A DNA stretch of 64,000 bases from Ostrinia nubilalis (taxonomy: Eukaryota; Arthropoda; Insecta; Lepidoptera; Crambidae). Under the pieces are notes generated by a model. That model saw only the letters and a program-made list of their open reading frames with translations. It made no database searches and was not told the DNA's origin. Positions 22,122 to 33,523 of this stretch are shown piece after piece. The stretch is from the NCBI RefSeq assembly GCF_963855985.1, contig NC_087106.1, positions 9,655,001-9,719,000 on the forward strand, given 5' to 3'. The translations under genes and the position numbers were made by a program. The number at the start of each line of letters is the position of its first letter. The stretch's first letter is position 1.

Positions 22122-22371
22122 GCTATAAGTAGGGTTGCCGTCCGTCCGGGTTTCCCGGGTTTGTCCTATTTTAGAGGGCCAACGGGGAGCGTCCGGGCGG
22201 GGTTTCATTTTGTTGTCCGGGTATAAAAAAGCCTTGGGCCAATACCGGGTGATGCGACTAAGTTTTATAAAAAACCTGTTGACATATCCGGGTTCTGGGC
22301 TCCATAATCCGGGGTTTTCACGCGTCTAGTCCTGGTAGCCGAATTTTAGAGATGGCAACCCTAGCTATAAA
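22122..22371. mobile_element. hAT-type MITE (22130-22363)
   Basis: TAGGGTTGCCGTCC at the left and GATGGCAACCCTA at the right are the TIRs. The flanks GCTATAAG (22122-22129) and GCTATAAA (22364-22371) are an 8-bp TSD with one mismatch. Several CCGGG / GTCCGGG motifs lie near the ends. 234 bp, non-coding. Confidence 0.85.
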
Positions 22372-23029
22372 CAGGAATGCAAGGCGTCTCAGCAGTGTGT
22401 TTGTTTTAAACAATTCAGCGACTTGTTTTGTATCTACAACTCCCAATGTTTCTCATTTAGTTCAGTTCATGCCTTTTAATTGGCACTTCTCAATTGAACG
22501 CAGTAATTCATTACGAGTCAGACTGTTAACGGAATCTTAAAGCTATTAAATTAAATTTTAATTAACAGTCGTTCTTGCTTCCAGATATTAAAAGGTGTTG
22601 TTTATGGGGTAACTCGAAACTTTGACAGGTTTGGTATAGGTTTCTATTGTCAGGGAAGAAAGAGATGTGAAATGAGTCGATTAACCGGCAAGAAAGGGAC
22701 GTAAGTTCGGCCGGTTCGCCCGGAGGCCGTTGTAATGTGTTATTATCAGTGGGACGAGGAAACGCGGGATGGAGGGCAAATTGAAAATGGAACTCCTTAT
22801 TTAGTGCCAAGTGTTACGAAAAATGAGGACCCAACACTTAATTGTTGTCAGACAAAAGGGCGGTGAGACGTGGACTCATTTTTTATTTGATCTATTATTT
22901 TTCATTCAGCCGAGTGAAATCTTATTCGCCACCCACATTGATAAATAGAGAAACATTTTATTTTTTCAGCAGATGTGAGCCTTTCACAAAGTGCCTATTA
23001 TAAGAAAAAATTCTATTATTCGAATTTAA

Positions 23030-23131
23030 CCAAAGTTTGTCAACACATCTTTATTCTAATGTAATAAAGATGTTTTGCGAACATTTTGGCTACTTTGGTT
23101 GGGTGTCACGAACTATTTGACGCTGACTGTA
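23030..23131. mobile_element. Family T MITE, left-truncated copy 4
   Basis: The right arm GTGTCACGAACTATTTGACG then CTGACTG ends at 23129 followed by TA. AACCAAAGTTTGTCAACAC and the region up to CATTTTGGCTACTTTGGTTG match the family interior. The left terminus CAGTCAGCG is absent. Confidence 0.72.
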
Positions 23132-23214
23132 GGCATGTTAATTTTCGTTCAGTAGGCTAGGCATTAAAAACGGCGCGCTAGCATTTTGCACGGCCGCAAA
23201 TTGTCAAGGCGCGT

Positions 23215-23393
23215 CACTATAGATGACCCACGCTGAACTGTCCCACCAAACTCAATGACAGGGGGGCGCTACCATCGTTCAACTATATGGTTTCCAACAT
23301 GGCAAAAATCGGAACTAGCGATCCGGTATTGACGGTGGCGCCCCACTGTCAATGTCATGCATAGGACAGTTCAGTATTTTGGAACTATAGTGA
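23215..23393. mobile_element. Imperfect palindromic MITE
   Basis: CACTATAG...GAACTGTCC...GACAG(G)GGGGCGC on the left is mirrored by GGCGCC(C)CACTGTC...GGACAGTTC...CTATAGTG on the right. The TSD is not clear. No coding. Confidence 0.65.
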
Positions 23394-26300
23394 CACGGAA
23401 CCGCCAGACTTTCACGCACGAAACAAGAGAAAGGAAATGAAAAAAGCCACAGCTCAATAGCCATTCGGATTCGCGATCCGCCGCAGAACGGGTGCAATTG
23501 GAAAAGTGAAGTATTGCATTACTTTGGCTACAGATGCAGATATTATATGCGAAGTTTGGAGCAGAGTTAAAAGACGGGCGTAAAGTTACTTTTGACCTAC
23601 ATTTTTACGTTTACTTTGGGTGGATCATGCGTAGATACTATAGAAAAAAATTGTTAACTTCTACTAGCAATTTCCACGAGACAATTAGGTTATTAGGTAG
23701 GTATAGGTTATATTAGACAGTCTTATTGAGGGCATCATCAAATTATTATCCATAGTATGGATTCCATACCTAATGCATTACAGAATATCGGTAAAGAACT
23801 GATGTCTGATAACTACTTAACATTGGACAGTAAGCTATTGTTTTCAATTTGATATGAATACTCACTCACACCTCCCTATGGCTTTCATCATCGCAATGCA
23901 TTAACAAAATGAGTGTTCGATCGTAAATTGGCCGTTCACCAATAACAAAACAATGTCACAGTAACACTAATACCAGAGTGAAAACACTAACAACACAACG
24001 TAACATAATAGAAGTGAATACGGCAGGCTTACAAAGCAATCTATTTGCTAATAATAACCTAATTGACATGACTCAAATATTTGAAATCGTCTCCTCGTAG
24101 AACATAGTCTACTCATGTTTTAGATTTATTTATTTTTTACTTTTTTGTTTTTGTATTTATATTTGGAATGTTATTTTATGTTTATTTTTTTGTTTTTTTT
24201 TGCAATGTGTCAGTTTCACGGTCTTAGTTCTTTTAAGTTTATTTTTGTGCAATACAAAAGTTGCGTGTGAAGTGATATGAGTTTTATTGCAATAGTAGCC
24301 CTGCCCTGCTTCCTCATAGTCCACATCCATCGTTTTCAGTTACATTAGCAGAAAGTAACTTCAACTTATACCTAGACAGAAGTAAAAAAATCGTGATTTT
24401 TGGCGAAGACTTATTCACAGAATTTGGCCGAATTATAGTTATTGAAAATTTGAAATATCAAAATTGGTATACGTGAAAATCTTGTTTTTGGAGTATAGGT
24501 AGAGCCTTCAGGCCTACACATAATATTTCACAGTGTACTACTTACGCTTTACGAAACACTGCAATTTCACGAATTACACATGCACGCGAGCACGAATTAG
24601 CGTATTAGTATTCAATTAACACATTAACGGTAATGCGCAATGATGTTTAAAAAAGTTCATTCATAATAAAAAATACATAAAACAAACGACTTTACATCTT
24701 GTGTACTAATGAATAAAAGCTATTGATAAATGAACCAGGTCTCGCCAATCAACAAAGTAACGAGAAGGAAAGTTATGATGCGTGAATGGATTTTAAACGT
24801 TTAATTTGTAAGTGTTATAAATATGTATAACATGCACCGTGAATATATTTCCGTTTGTGCGTTTGATGCGTACCAAGAAACTGTATAATTAATAATAACG
24901 TGTGTGGAACGGCGCGGGCGCAATAGCTACCGCATTGGCGAACATTTTGAAATTGAGGAAACCGCTAATTCTAATTTACGCACAAAAACAAATAAGGTAT
25001 ATAATATTTCAAACGGATATTCTTACATTGATACCTAAATGTCAAGAGCATAATAAAATTTTAGAATCTAAAATTCTAAATGCATACCATATAAATGCGA
25101 CTAAATGGATTTACATAAAATGTGGATAATTATAATACCTGTGTAAAATGTGACTAAACTGAGTCCACGTGCATCAACCTTTAATTCGCATTAATTCCAT
25201 CGCTTTATCCCATCATAGAAACAATTTAAACCTCACCCCTTGGACTGCTGTCTAACAATTAATTAACTAATCCAATAAAAATATGTAATATTTTTCCATA
25301 GATTGCGAACTAATTCCACTTAATGATGTTGTTCTTTTTAGGAGAGAAAAGTTAAATTTAACTTCAGTTTAGTTAACTGACCATCCGCTGTTACCATGGG
25401 CCCACCCTTCTGCTAAAGACCAGCACACTTCATCAGCACAATAGTACGCAGTTAGGGCGTAATTGCCTTGGGCGGATTGCAAACGCGGCGCTTTGCAAAC
25501 TAACTATTTATAGATACTTTGTCAGACGAAACACAACTTAGTGCACAATAGAAACTGTACTTTGTGTGTTTAGGAACAATGTATTTTCGTAATCTTGACA
25601 TAAATCTTGATATAAATATTGCCTTGAGTGAATATTAGGCACACAAAAATAAAGCGATTAAATATCAAATGATCTTAATAAACACAGCTATTAACATGTT
25701 AAAATCCACGTAATGTAATATTTATGCAGTTATTAGTCCGTCTTCGTTGATTATAATAACGATTCAACTCAAAAATACCCATAAAATAGCGATCAACATT
25801 GAAATCGTTCAGCAAACAGAATGTTTTTGAATCGAAAACCATTAATCATTTCTTTTACATCCGCACAATTGGAATATAAAATGGATTCGGGGAGAGTAAC
25901 GGTTTCGACAAGGCAATTAACCCTATCGGCCGTCACGACTGAACGATACTCTTGACATTTGAGCCCTGGGCCCTGCCTGGCTCACATCACCCATGCCAGG
26001 GAAATAGCAAATACAAAGTTGCTTTAGGCTGGTCAGGAGCCTGGATATAATCATGCTTATAGACGAGATAGATAGAAGCTAATGTATGTAAATATTATTT
26101 ACTTTGATTTCAAATTGCACGCGCACATGCGCCTCATACCATCAACTGTGATCGTGTTATCGGATCTATCATCCATCATCTCTTACATGTTTAAAATGTC
26201 TATACTGTCTGCGACATAATAAGACACCTTTGCTAGAGACCATAGACTAGCAAGAAGTGATAAAACACTCTTTCTAGATACACGCACACAACACCTTTTT

Positions 26301-28088
26301 CGTGAAACGGGTAGATATCACGTATAACTAATAGAATCTGAACCTCTCGAATGATATTGTGACCAAGAACGAACTAAAAATACAAGAGCAACAGATACAG
26401 CTCAAAACACTGCTTTCGTTTGATCCCCGCTGATCCGCGCTGTGGTGTGGTGTTTGGAAACAAATTCACCATTAGCCTAGCTATAAATCCAGTCCCTAAC
26501 CTCACGATTATGGCACTAGCATCTATCGAAATATTACATCTTCTAAAATTTGTCACAAAATCTCAAAGCGACCGTTCAAAAACTGTACTTGTGTAATTGA
26601 AGAATTTCCAACACTTGAACAACCAAGTTATATTATTCAGTGAGTGCTACAAATTATTAACTTATACAATCAGATTGATTAATCAATTGACTTAAAAGTA
26701 AGACATGTTATAAAATACGTAACACAGTTACATAATAGCACACAAATTACATAAAAAGATCTACTTATTACGAAATCAGTGAGGTATCTACAGAATTACT
26801 AGTTGTAAAACGTGTTTATGTGAATGCCTTTTTGTTTATATTTTAAATATAATGGGCATTATATTTTTTATCTCACGCGTTATAAATGTGGTCACGAAGC
26901 ACAATTTAGATAGGTACTACATAAATATGAACGATTGCGTTGTGATAGTGGGCTTTCACTTTTTAATCTTTGAATAAAAAAGTATTAAATATTGATACTA
27001 CATGATAACAATATTGGAATTATATTGCAGTAATTTGGGAAAGATAGTTTAATAGATAAAAAGATTGTGCTATCTCCAATATTTTTAATCGCTTTGTAAC
27101 TGTTTTTGTGTCCAATAAAGATTGCTTATCACTGCTTGATTGTTTAGCTCGTACCTATAACTTATTACAAGACAATTTTACTAAAAATACTATAATTTAA
27201 CTTATTATAACCAAATAATAATTGTTATAACAAAGACCGATGTTAAGTTTAAGTAAGTGAATTCAAAAGATATGAAGTCCAACCAAAATAGGCTAGGCGT
27301 TGTCAATCCCCTTTTGACGACAAAGATTTCAATATATTAGCTCCATCCCAAGATTCCCAAGTTCCCAACTCATCTTAGAACGCCATAATTAGTGTAATTA
27401 AGAGATCAAACTCGAAGGAAACAAATCATAAAGTAAAGCGACCAATCATAACATTACATAATTATTTGTCAGTTTTTTTTTTTAAGTTTCTCAAATAATA
27501 TCTGGTACACTACGGATTTGAGACAAGACTAGAGTTGATGGACGCAGCTTCAGAGCTAGCTATGTGAGTGATAAAATATCACGACCATTGTTCCGATAAC
27601 TCATGTAGATAGGAATTTATCCTTTGGGGAATGCGCAATTCTTCTATTCCAATGTTTTCATCGCTGATGGAAAATTCAGAATTTTCAGGGGATTGGCGAG
27701 ATGAACGTGAGCGTTAAAATTTTTAAATAAATGACGGATATTGTTCAGCTAACCCGCAAGTAGACATGGATTATTTTCATTTCATCCTAGACAGTTTATA
27801 ATTTATATCAGTATTATTCAGCATGTTTCAAGGAGTTGATCTGTTCTATACAGTACGAATCACTTCTAGAGCGATTCGTTTCCCTTTGGAAATGATTCGG
27901 TATATACCTCGGAAACCCTTTTCAATACGAAGCGAACCTTGTCGTAAGTCGTTCCCGGTGACCTCGATTGGATATGCACAATAATGTTCAATGGTTTTCG
28001 TCGCATTGAAAGGCATTGTCTGAACTTTGAGCTCGATTGTGAACAATATGCTTAGAAATACCTATTGTTTGATGTGTGATGTCGAGTC

Positions 28089-28128
28089 GTAATTAATGCG
28101 TTAATTGTAATTAATGCCATTCATTAAC
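28089..28128. promoter_or_regulatory. Cluster of TAATTA-type homeodomain sites
   Basis: GTAATTAATGCGTTAATTGT is followed directly by AATTAATGCCATTCATTAAC. That gives TAATTAATG twice, one TTAATTG and one CATTAA in about 40 bp. TAATTA is the core bound by many homeodomain proteins. The density is suggestive only, since the region is AT-rich. Confidence 0.3.
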
Positions 28129-28565
28129 CACGCCCAAATAGGAATAAAAGAACCGAGGACTGTATTTACGGCATAATAAAACAGTTTTATGTATTTCGGC
28201 AAATGACTCACCGAATAGAATAGTCTATGAATTTTATTCACAACACATAAAAGAAACCAATCGCTAATAGTCCACAGTAAGAGTCTATCTTTGTATTGAG
28301 TCGGCATCGCTGTTGGGAATAGTTACACGCTGCAATACCATTAAACTGGCTACGTATACCGATGCCAATTCACTTAACAAGAGATGTAGATGCACCAGCA
28401 CAGCGGGATCCGCACGTGTATTTATGTACGGCGCCACAATATCCAATGTCCAATTTCAGTTTAATATCGGCCACGCTAACCCAGTTCGAACAAACCAATA
28501 AAACCGCTGAGCTAGTTTTCACTTTCATTGTTAAATTGTTCGTATATTCACAAATTTTATCCAAT

Positions 28566-28587
28566 CAGCGGTTGCGGTGCGGTAATC
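28566..28587. promoter_or_regulatory. Paired Runt-like sites
   Basis: CAGCGGTTGCGGTGCGGTAA contains two TGCGGT cores (Runx/Runt consensus TGYGGT) 5 bp apart and a related GCGGTT, next to a CCAAT motif (ATCCAATCAG). The role is inferred only from motif match. Confidence 0.22.
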
Positions 28588-30019
28588 GCTGACGGGAGCG
28601 AGTTAATTTGTCATTAAATTTGCGAAATTGCTTCCGTTTTCACTCAGTTTTTGTTACATAAAAACATGAGGTCACCTTTTTGTGTAGGTTCATTGAATTG
28701 ATCAGCGGAGAGGAAATGAACATCGGCAAATTGACATTGCATCCACTGCACATTCCGGTAGTGAGAGAATTAATTTGGATTGAAGTAGCTTCTACGGCGG
28801 AGAAAAAAAAGGTCCTGTTTACAACAAACGGAATCCCGCGGTCGTAGAGACTCCAGGCTGCAATCTCGACGGTAATTAAAAACTCGCCCCAACATCGGAG
28901 CCAACTAGAGTGTTCTACTTAGATTGATTAAATAGTTTCAATATACCTCGGAGAAACAATACGCCCTAGCAAATTAAGACTGCTCACAAAATTAACACTA
29001 CTATTAAGCCAAATTAAATATGCTAAGATTACGACACTGAAAAAAGACAATAACCCAAAAGACAATGTATCAAGCAAACGCAAATATTTGTGCCACAACT
29101 GCCACAAAAGTGAAAGCAGTGAACAATTTTCCTCAATTTGCACACCCAATGTGTCGATTTACTTTCACGCGTCGCTGACTGTGGCCGGTACTGATGCAGC
29201 CATTCAATGGCAGGACCAAAAGAACTCCAAGATTGAGTAATCAGTGAAATTGATTAGGCAATACTATTATGAGTAATAGAAGAGTAAACCCAGGGTGGGT
29301 TGCTAATGGCGATTCAGAATGAATGAATGACAATTTTAACGATGAAGCCAATTTAAACATGGATAAGAATCGTAAAGCCAATAACTAAATACTAAAAGGT
29401 AGGTACTATACTTCCGACCGTATGCAGCTAAGTATGGCAACCACTTTAACTCCTATTTAGATCGTTCGTCGCTGATGCACTTGAAGATAGCGTAGCAATT
29501 CTTCGTATATCTTTAACGACAAGTAAACAAATCAAAATATTAATTAAAGCAAAATTTAAACAAATACAAGGTTACAATAAAAAATGCGTTTATGAGCACA
29601 GTAAATATTATGTATATGAGTATTGTGACCAAGAAACAGATGAAGGCAATGATAAGTACATTGAACTTGCTTTTATTACAAAGGAGATGATATTGAAAAA
29701 GTTACCACAACTGGCGAGTTAACGCGTTCACGGCCTCGCGATAACGAATGACGCGGAGTTGGAAACATTTCTGGACTTTGCATTTTTAATCCATTATTTT
29801 TCGAAAACTTTTTTATTCAATGGAGATTTTTATTAAAATGATTCTGCAGTAAGATGAATAGTTGCTTCGTAATTCTTTAACACTTAAGAACTACAAAACT
29901 TGTTACATGACATTGTTGACGAATGACGTTCGTTCTTGCTATTAAAATTAGTGATTTTCTAAGATAGTATTACTTTCGTCAGGTAAATAATCTTATAGCA
30001 TAAACTTTCCGAGCAGGTA

Positions 30020-30150
30020 AACACATACATTTACATTAATTTAGGTACTTCACTATATCCGTGGCACCGCCCGCGCCATTCCCAGAGGAGAGTATCGGAG
30101 AATTTCTTTCGTGGCGACAGCGTATCCGTTTGCTTACCTGTAACAAAACA
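30020..30150 (-). other. Splice-like site: terminal exon or recursive (ratchet) site
   Basis: On the minus strand TGTTTTGTTACAG is followed at once by GTAAGC (boundary between 30138 and 30137). This is a pyrimidine-rich acceptor joined head to tail to a donor, the layout of a recursive splice site in long insect introns. The bases after it are also open in two frames for about 30 codons, ending either ...EVPKLM stop or ...GATDIVKYLN stop, so a small terminal exon is the alternative. Neither is proven. Confidence 0.25.
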
Positions 30151-30259
30151 ATATACACGTAAATACAAATAGATCGAAAGTAAACAACGTACGAGCACGT
30201 ATCCAGCGTAGGCAGATCCCCAGGCGATTGTAAACAGTTCACCAGTCAAACACAATTCA

Positions 30260-31940
30260 CGTGGGCAACAGGGATCTTCCTAACTTGGATCAATCTAGAA
30301 AATTTCCGTTAATCAAACAGAGCGTTATTTAAGATAGTTAGTCATTTAGCTTGTATTTATCTGGAAGGAAATGTTGTCTTTGTTTTATAAGTATACAGCG
30401 GAGTTAAGAAATTGCATTATCACCTAAATCTAGTTGTTCTATGAGTATGAACATGCATTTGGCATCAACAGAATTTCTCTAAACTAACGGAATGAAACTG
30501 TAATTGCTAAGAAGAGGGCCACCGAAACAGTTTTCATTGACCCAGTGGCCTGGATGTCGGTCAATCCGAGCTCTGTCCATTCCCATTACGAAAACGGTAT
30601 GATCACATTAATAGTAAAGCTGGTGCATGCGGCCGCTACATTGAAAAGCTTTTATAACTGTGCTCTTGTTGATGCCAGTATTATGGAAATGGGACGATTA
30701 GATCGTTATATTAGTGTTAGTCGTCGCACGTATAGCGTTTGGTAACAATGGTACGAAATTGTACTATTGTACGCTTCAAAAAACGACCAGCTAACAATGA
30801 ATTCGAAAACCAATAAGGACAAGTTACTCAATACAGTAAAAATATTCGTGTAATGTAATAACTTTAATACAAAACAACTTCGGGTAGACAAGAATCGGTA
30901 CAAAAAGTATTGAACGGGGACATTACGCGGAAAGCAATCAAAACTATCGAGTGATCCAATTCCGAAATCGCATTGTTTTCAAACGAAGTCGCCCCAGGCC
31001 TCCAATCGGGAGCGCTGTGTAATTTCCGCGCACTAACTACTATTGAGGATGGCATTGTTTCGAGCCTTTTTCGAAAATTTAGTATTTTCCACGCTGAGAT
31101 TACGGCGAACGCCATTTTCGCTTTTGAAGTACATTCAAATCCGGTATTTTAATCAACAACGGAGCAGTTGCGGAGCAGCCAGTATCTTACTGGGATTGAA
31201 AACAGGGATAATGAAAGATGCCTTCTGTTTTTTAATTCCTCTTTGGCATCGTTTGCGTTTGGATTTAAGATTACTTATCCCTGTCGCCTAATTCTGAATG
31301 AAATTTAATTTCCTTTGTACAGGGTTGGCAAAGACTAATAATATTTTTGTCCAGTTGGTTTATGTTACTCAATTAAGTAATCAATGTCAAGTGCATGAAA
31401 TTTATTTACTTGAACCGAAACTTTATCAAGTAGCACAGAGCAGAGAAAGAACAAACAAAATAGTTAATCCGGATCGTAAATATTTTACATCCTTTTTTAT
31501 AGTTCATTTATGTAGAAACCTTAGCAGCCAGAGTGGTGTACGGGTGAAACGAGTGAGTGCAAACACTGTGGAGATTATAATATGTAATATTAAGGTCCTG
31601 AGTTTGCTGGATGTACCTATTTGAAGTCGAGCCAAGTCATCTTCTAATAAAAAAGAGGAACATTATATTCCCAGAATGAGTAATAAAAATTATAACGAAA
31701 CAAAGAAATTGAATGATGTCTGTACGTATTTTGATGCTGGTGTTTTTATTAATTTCCAAATAGGACGGTTCCATGTTACAACATGGGAGAACAAATGCGA
31801 GTGCAATTCGAAGATTAATATGAAGATCGACAGAGGATAATCGGTGACATGGGTGCTGCTGATAGTGACACAGATCGTGGAATAGATTTATTACGTATCT
31901 TTACGATTGATCTACTACCTATTTATGATTTCGTTTGTTT
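30260..31940. other. Repeat-poor stretch with one open frame
   Basis: An open frame at 31298-31624 (+, 108 codons) follows a good acceptor-like run (TTAATTTCCTTTGTACAG ending at 31322) and contains a possible donor CGA|GTGAGTGC near 31549. No domain is recognised and codon use is not distinctive. It may be chance. Confidence 0.3.
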
Positions 31941-31951
31941 ATAAGTTCAAG

Positions 31952-32988
31952 CTTCCCGAACGCTGCCCAGCCGAGTTGGATTCGACGATTAACCTCTTTC
32001 TCGAAGTTGGACCTACCTAACTGGACTGTTTGTCCCAGGTATACATAATTGTCAACAACTTCGAGTGTAGTGTCTTCAACCTTCAGAGGAGTGGGTACAA
32101 CACGGGCATTTGACATAATTTTTGTCTTGTCCATGTTCATTTTAAGACCCACTTGTTGAGAGGCTCTACTGAGGCCATCGAGCAGTGTGTTTAGGTCCTC
32201 CACGGTCTCAGCCATGACTACGATATCGTCCGCGAAACGAAGGTGGGTGATATACTCGCCGTTGATATTTATGCCGAATCCGCTCCAGTCCAGAAGCTTG
32301 AAAACATCTTCCAGGGCGGTGGTGAACAGTTCCGGAGATATGACATCTCCCTGTCTCACCCCTCGCTGCAACTGGATAGGTTTTGAGTTCTGATCCTGGA
32401 GGCGGACCGACATTGTGGCGTTTTCGTACAAGCCCTTCAGCGCTTCGATGTATCTATCTATAGTCAATTTGGCACCGTTGGAGAGACTGTAGCACTGCCC
32501 AGGTTTCGATCGAGTCGAAGGCTTTTTCATAGTCCACAAACGCCAGACAAAGTGGCTGATTATACTCCTCGGTCTTCTGTATAATCTGCCGTAGCGTATG
32601 TATGTGGTCTATGGTACTAAAGCCTTTTCGGAAACCGGCTTGTTCGGGAGGCTGGAAGTCGTCGAGCCTGCGTGCGAGACGATTCGTGATGACTCTCGAA
32701 AACAGCTTGTAGACATGGCTCAAAAATGAGATGGGTCTATAATTTTTCAACAAGGTTTTGTCGCCTTTTTTGAAAAAAAGTATCACCACACTTCTGTGCC
32801 ATGCCGTAGGCGTTTTTCCCTCAAGTATGACGGAATCGAACAGCCTCTGAAGAGCCTTTAGTACCGGCGTTCCGCCTGCTTTCAGAAGCTCAGCCGTGAA
32901 TTCATCATCACCCGGTGCCTTGTTGTTTTTCAGCTGTTTGAGAGCCATTCTAATCTCGTACAGGCTGACGTCCGGGATATCTTCAGCT
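31952..32988 (-). pseudogene. RTE reverse transcriptase (inverted 5' segment)
   Basis: The minus strand reads, in order, DVSLYEIRMALKQLKNNKAP, a fingers motif NYRPISFLSHVYKLFSRV, palm motif A FVDYEKAFDSIE, motif B RGVRQGDVISPELF, motif C LRFADDIVVMAE and the thumb region GLKMNMDKTKIMSNA, ending at GWAAFGKL. The catalytic aspartates of motifs A and C (FVDY, FADD) are present. One frameshift at about 32455-32475 (after QRCQIDYR) breaks the frame. It starts mid-ORF, so the apurinic-type endonuclease normally upstream is absent. In its present inverted position it cannot join to its own C-terminus. Confidence 0.93.
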
Positions 32989-33492
32989 GGCTGGGCAGCG
33001 TTCGGGAAGCTTCGCGAAATTCTCACGTCCGAAATACCGCAGTGTCTGAAGTCAAAAGTATTTGACCAGTGTGTGTTGCCAGTGATGGTGTATGGCTCTG
33101 AGACGTGGTCGCTTAATATGGGCCTCATAAGAAGGCTCAAGGTCACCCAAAGAGCGATGGAGCGTGCTATGCTCGGAGTTTCCCTGCGTGATCGAATCAG
33201 AAATGAGGAGATCCGTAGGAGAACCAGAGTGACTGACATAGCCCGCAGAATCGCTAAAATCAAGTGGCAGTGGGCGGGGCACATAGCTCGAAGAGCTGAT
33301 GGCCGCTGGGGCAGGAAAGTTCTTGAGTGGCGACCACGAGCTGGAAGACGTAGCGTGGGCAGGCCTCCCACTAGGTGGACCGACGATCTGGTGAAGGTCG
33401 CGGGAAGTACCTGGATGCAAGCGGCGCAGGACCGGTCTTTGTGGAAATTCTTGGGGGAGGCCTTTGTCCAGCAGTGGACGTCTTTCGGCTGA
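32989..33492 (+). pseudogene. RTE ORF C-terminal part (3' segment)
   Basis: The plus strand reads WAAFGKLREILTSEIPQCLK, VMVYGSETWSLNMGLIRRLK, VTQRAMERAMLGVSLRDRIR, KWQWAGHIARRADGRWGRKV, GRPPTRWTDDLVKVAG and stops after VQQWTSFG at 33492. The frame is open throughout and more intact than the relative at 7.2-7.5 kb. It restarts at WAAFGKL, the very residues where the inverted segment ends. Confidence 0.92.
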
Positions 33493-33512
33493 AACGAACG
33501 AACGAACGAACG
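33493..33512 (+). repeat. (GAAC)n tail of the RTE element
   Basis: Five AACG repeats directly after the ORF stop and before the TSD. Short tandem tails in place of poly(A) are characteristic of RTE-type LINEs. The copy at 7170-7182 has the same tail. Confidence 0.88.
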
Positions 33513-33523
33513 ATAAGTTCAAG

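Larger units (their letters stand above)
23394..30030. other. Long repeat-poor block, no gene recognised
   Basis: About 6.6 kb without a recognisable transposon end, LINE tail or coding domain, in contrast to the dense repeats on either side. Open frames are short and scattered. Homeodomain-like sites cluster near 28090-28130 and Runt-like sites near 28570-28585. This could be intron or regulatory DNA under constraint, or simply unique sequence whose old repeats are unrecognisable. Confidence 0.45.
31941..33523. mobile_element. RTE-type LINE with 5' inversion (twin-primed), 31952-33512
   Basis: A perfect 11-bp TSD, ATAAGTTCAAG, lies at 31941-31951 and 33513-33523. The right part (from about 32989) is in plus orientation, holds the ORF C-terminus and ends in (GAAC)n. 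The left part (31952-32988) holds the reverse transcriptase in minus orientation. The two parts overlap by about 20-24 bp: GGCTGGGCAGCGTTCGGGAA at 32989 is the complement of the sequence at the left edge. A 5' segment inverted against the 3' segment inside a single TSD is the product predicted by twin priming, described for human L1. The endonuclease region is missing. Confidence 0.92.

Noticed and set aside
33052..33522. 156-codon minus-strand open frame
   Set aside because: Antisense shadow of the plus-strand RTE C-terminal frame, which has recognisable residues.
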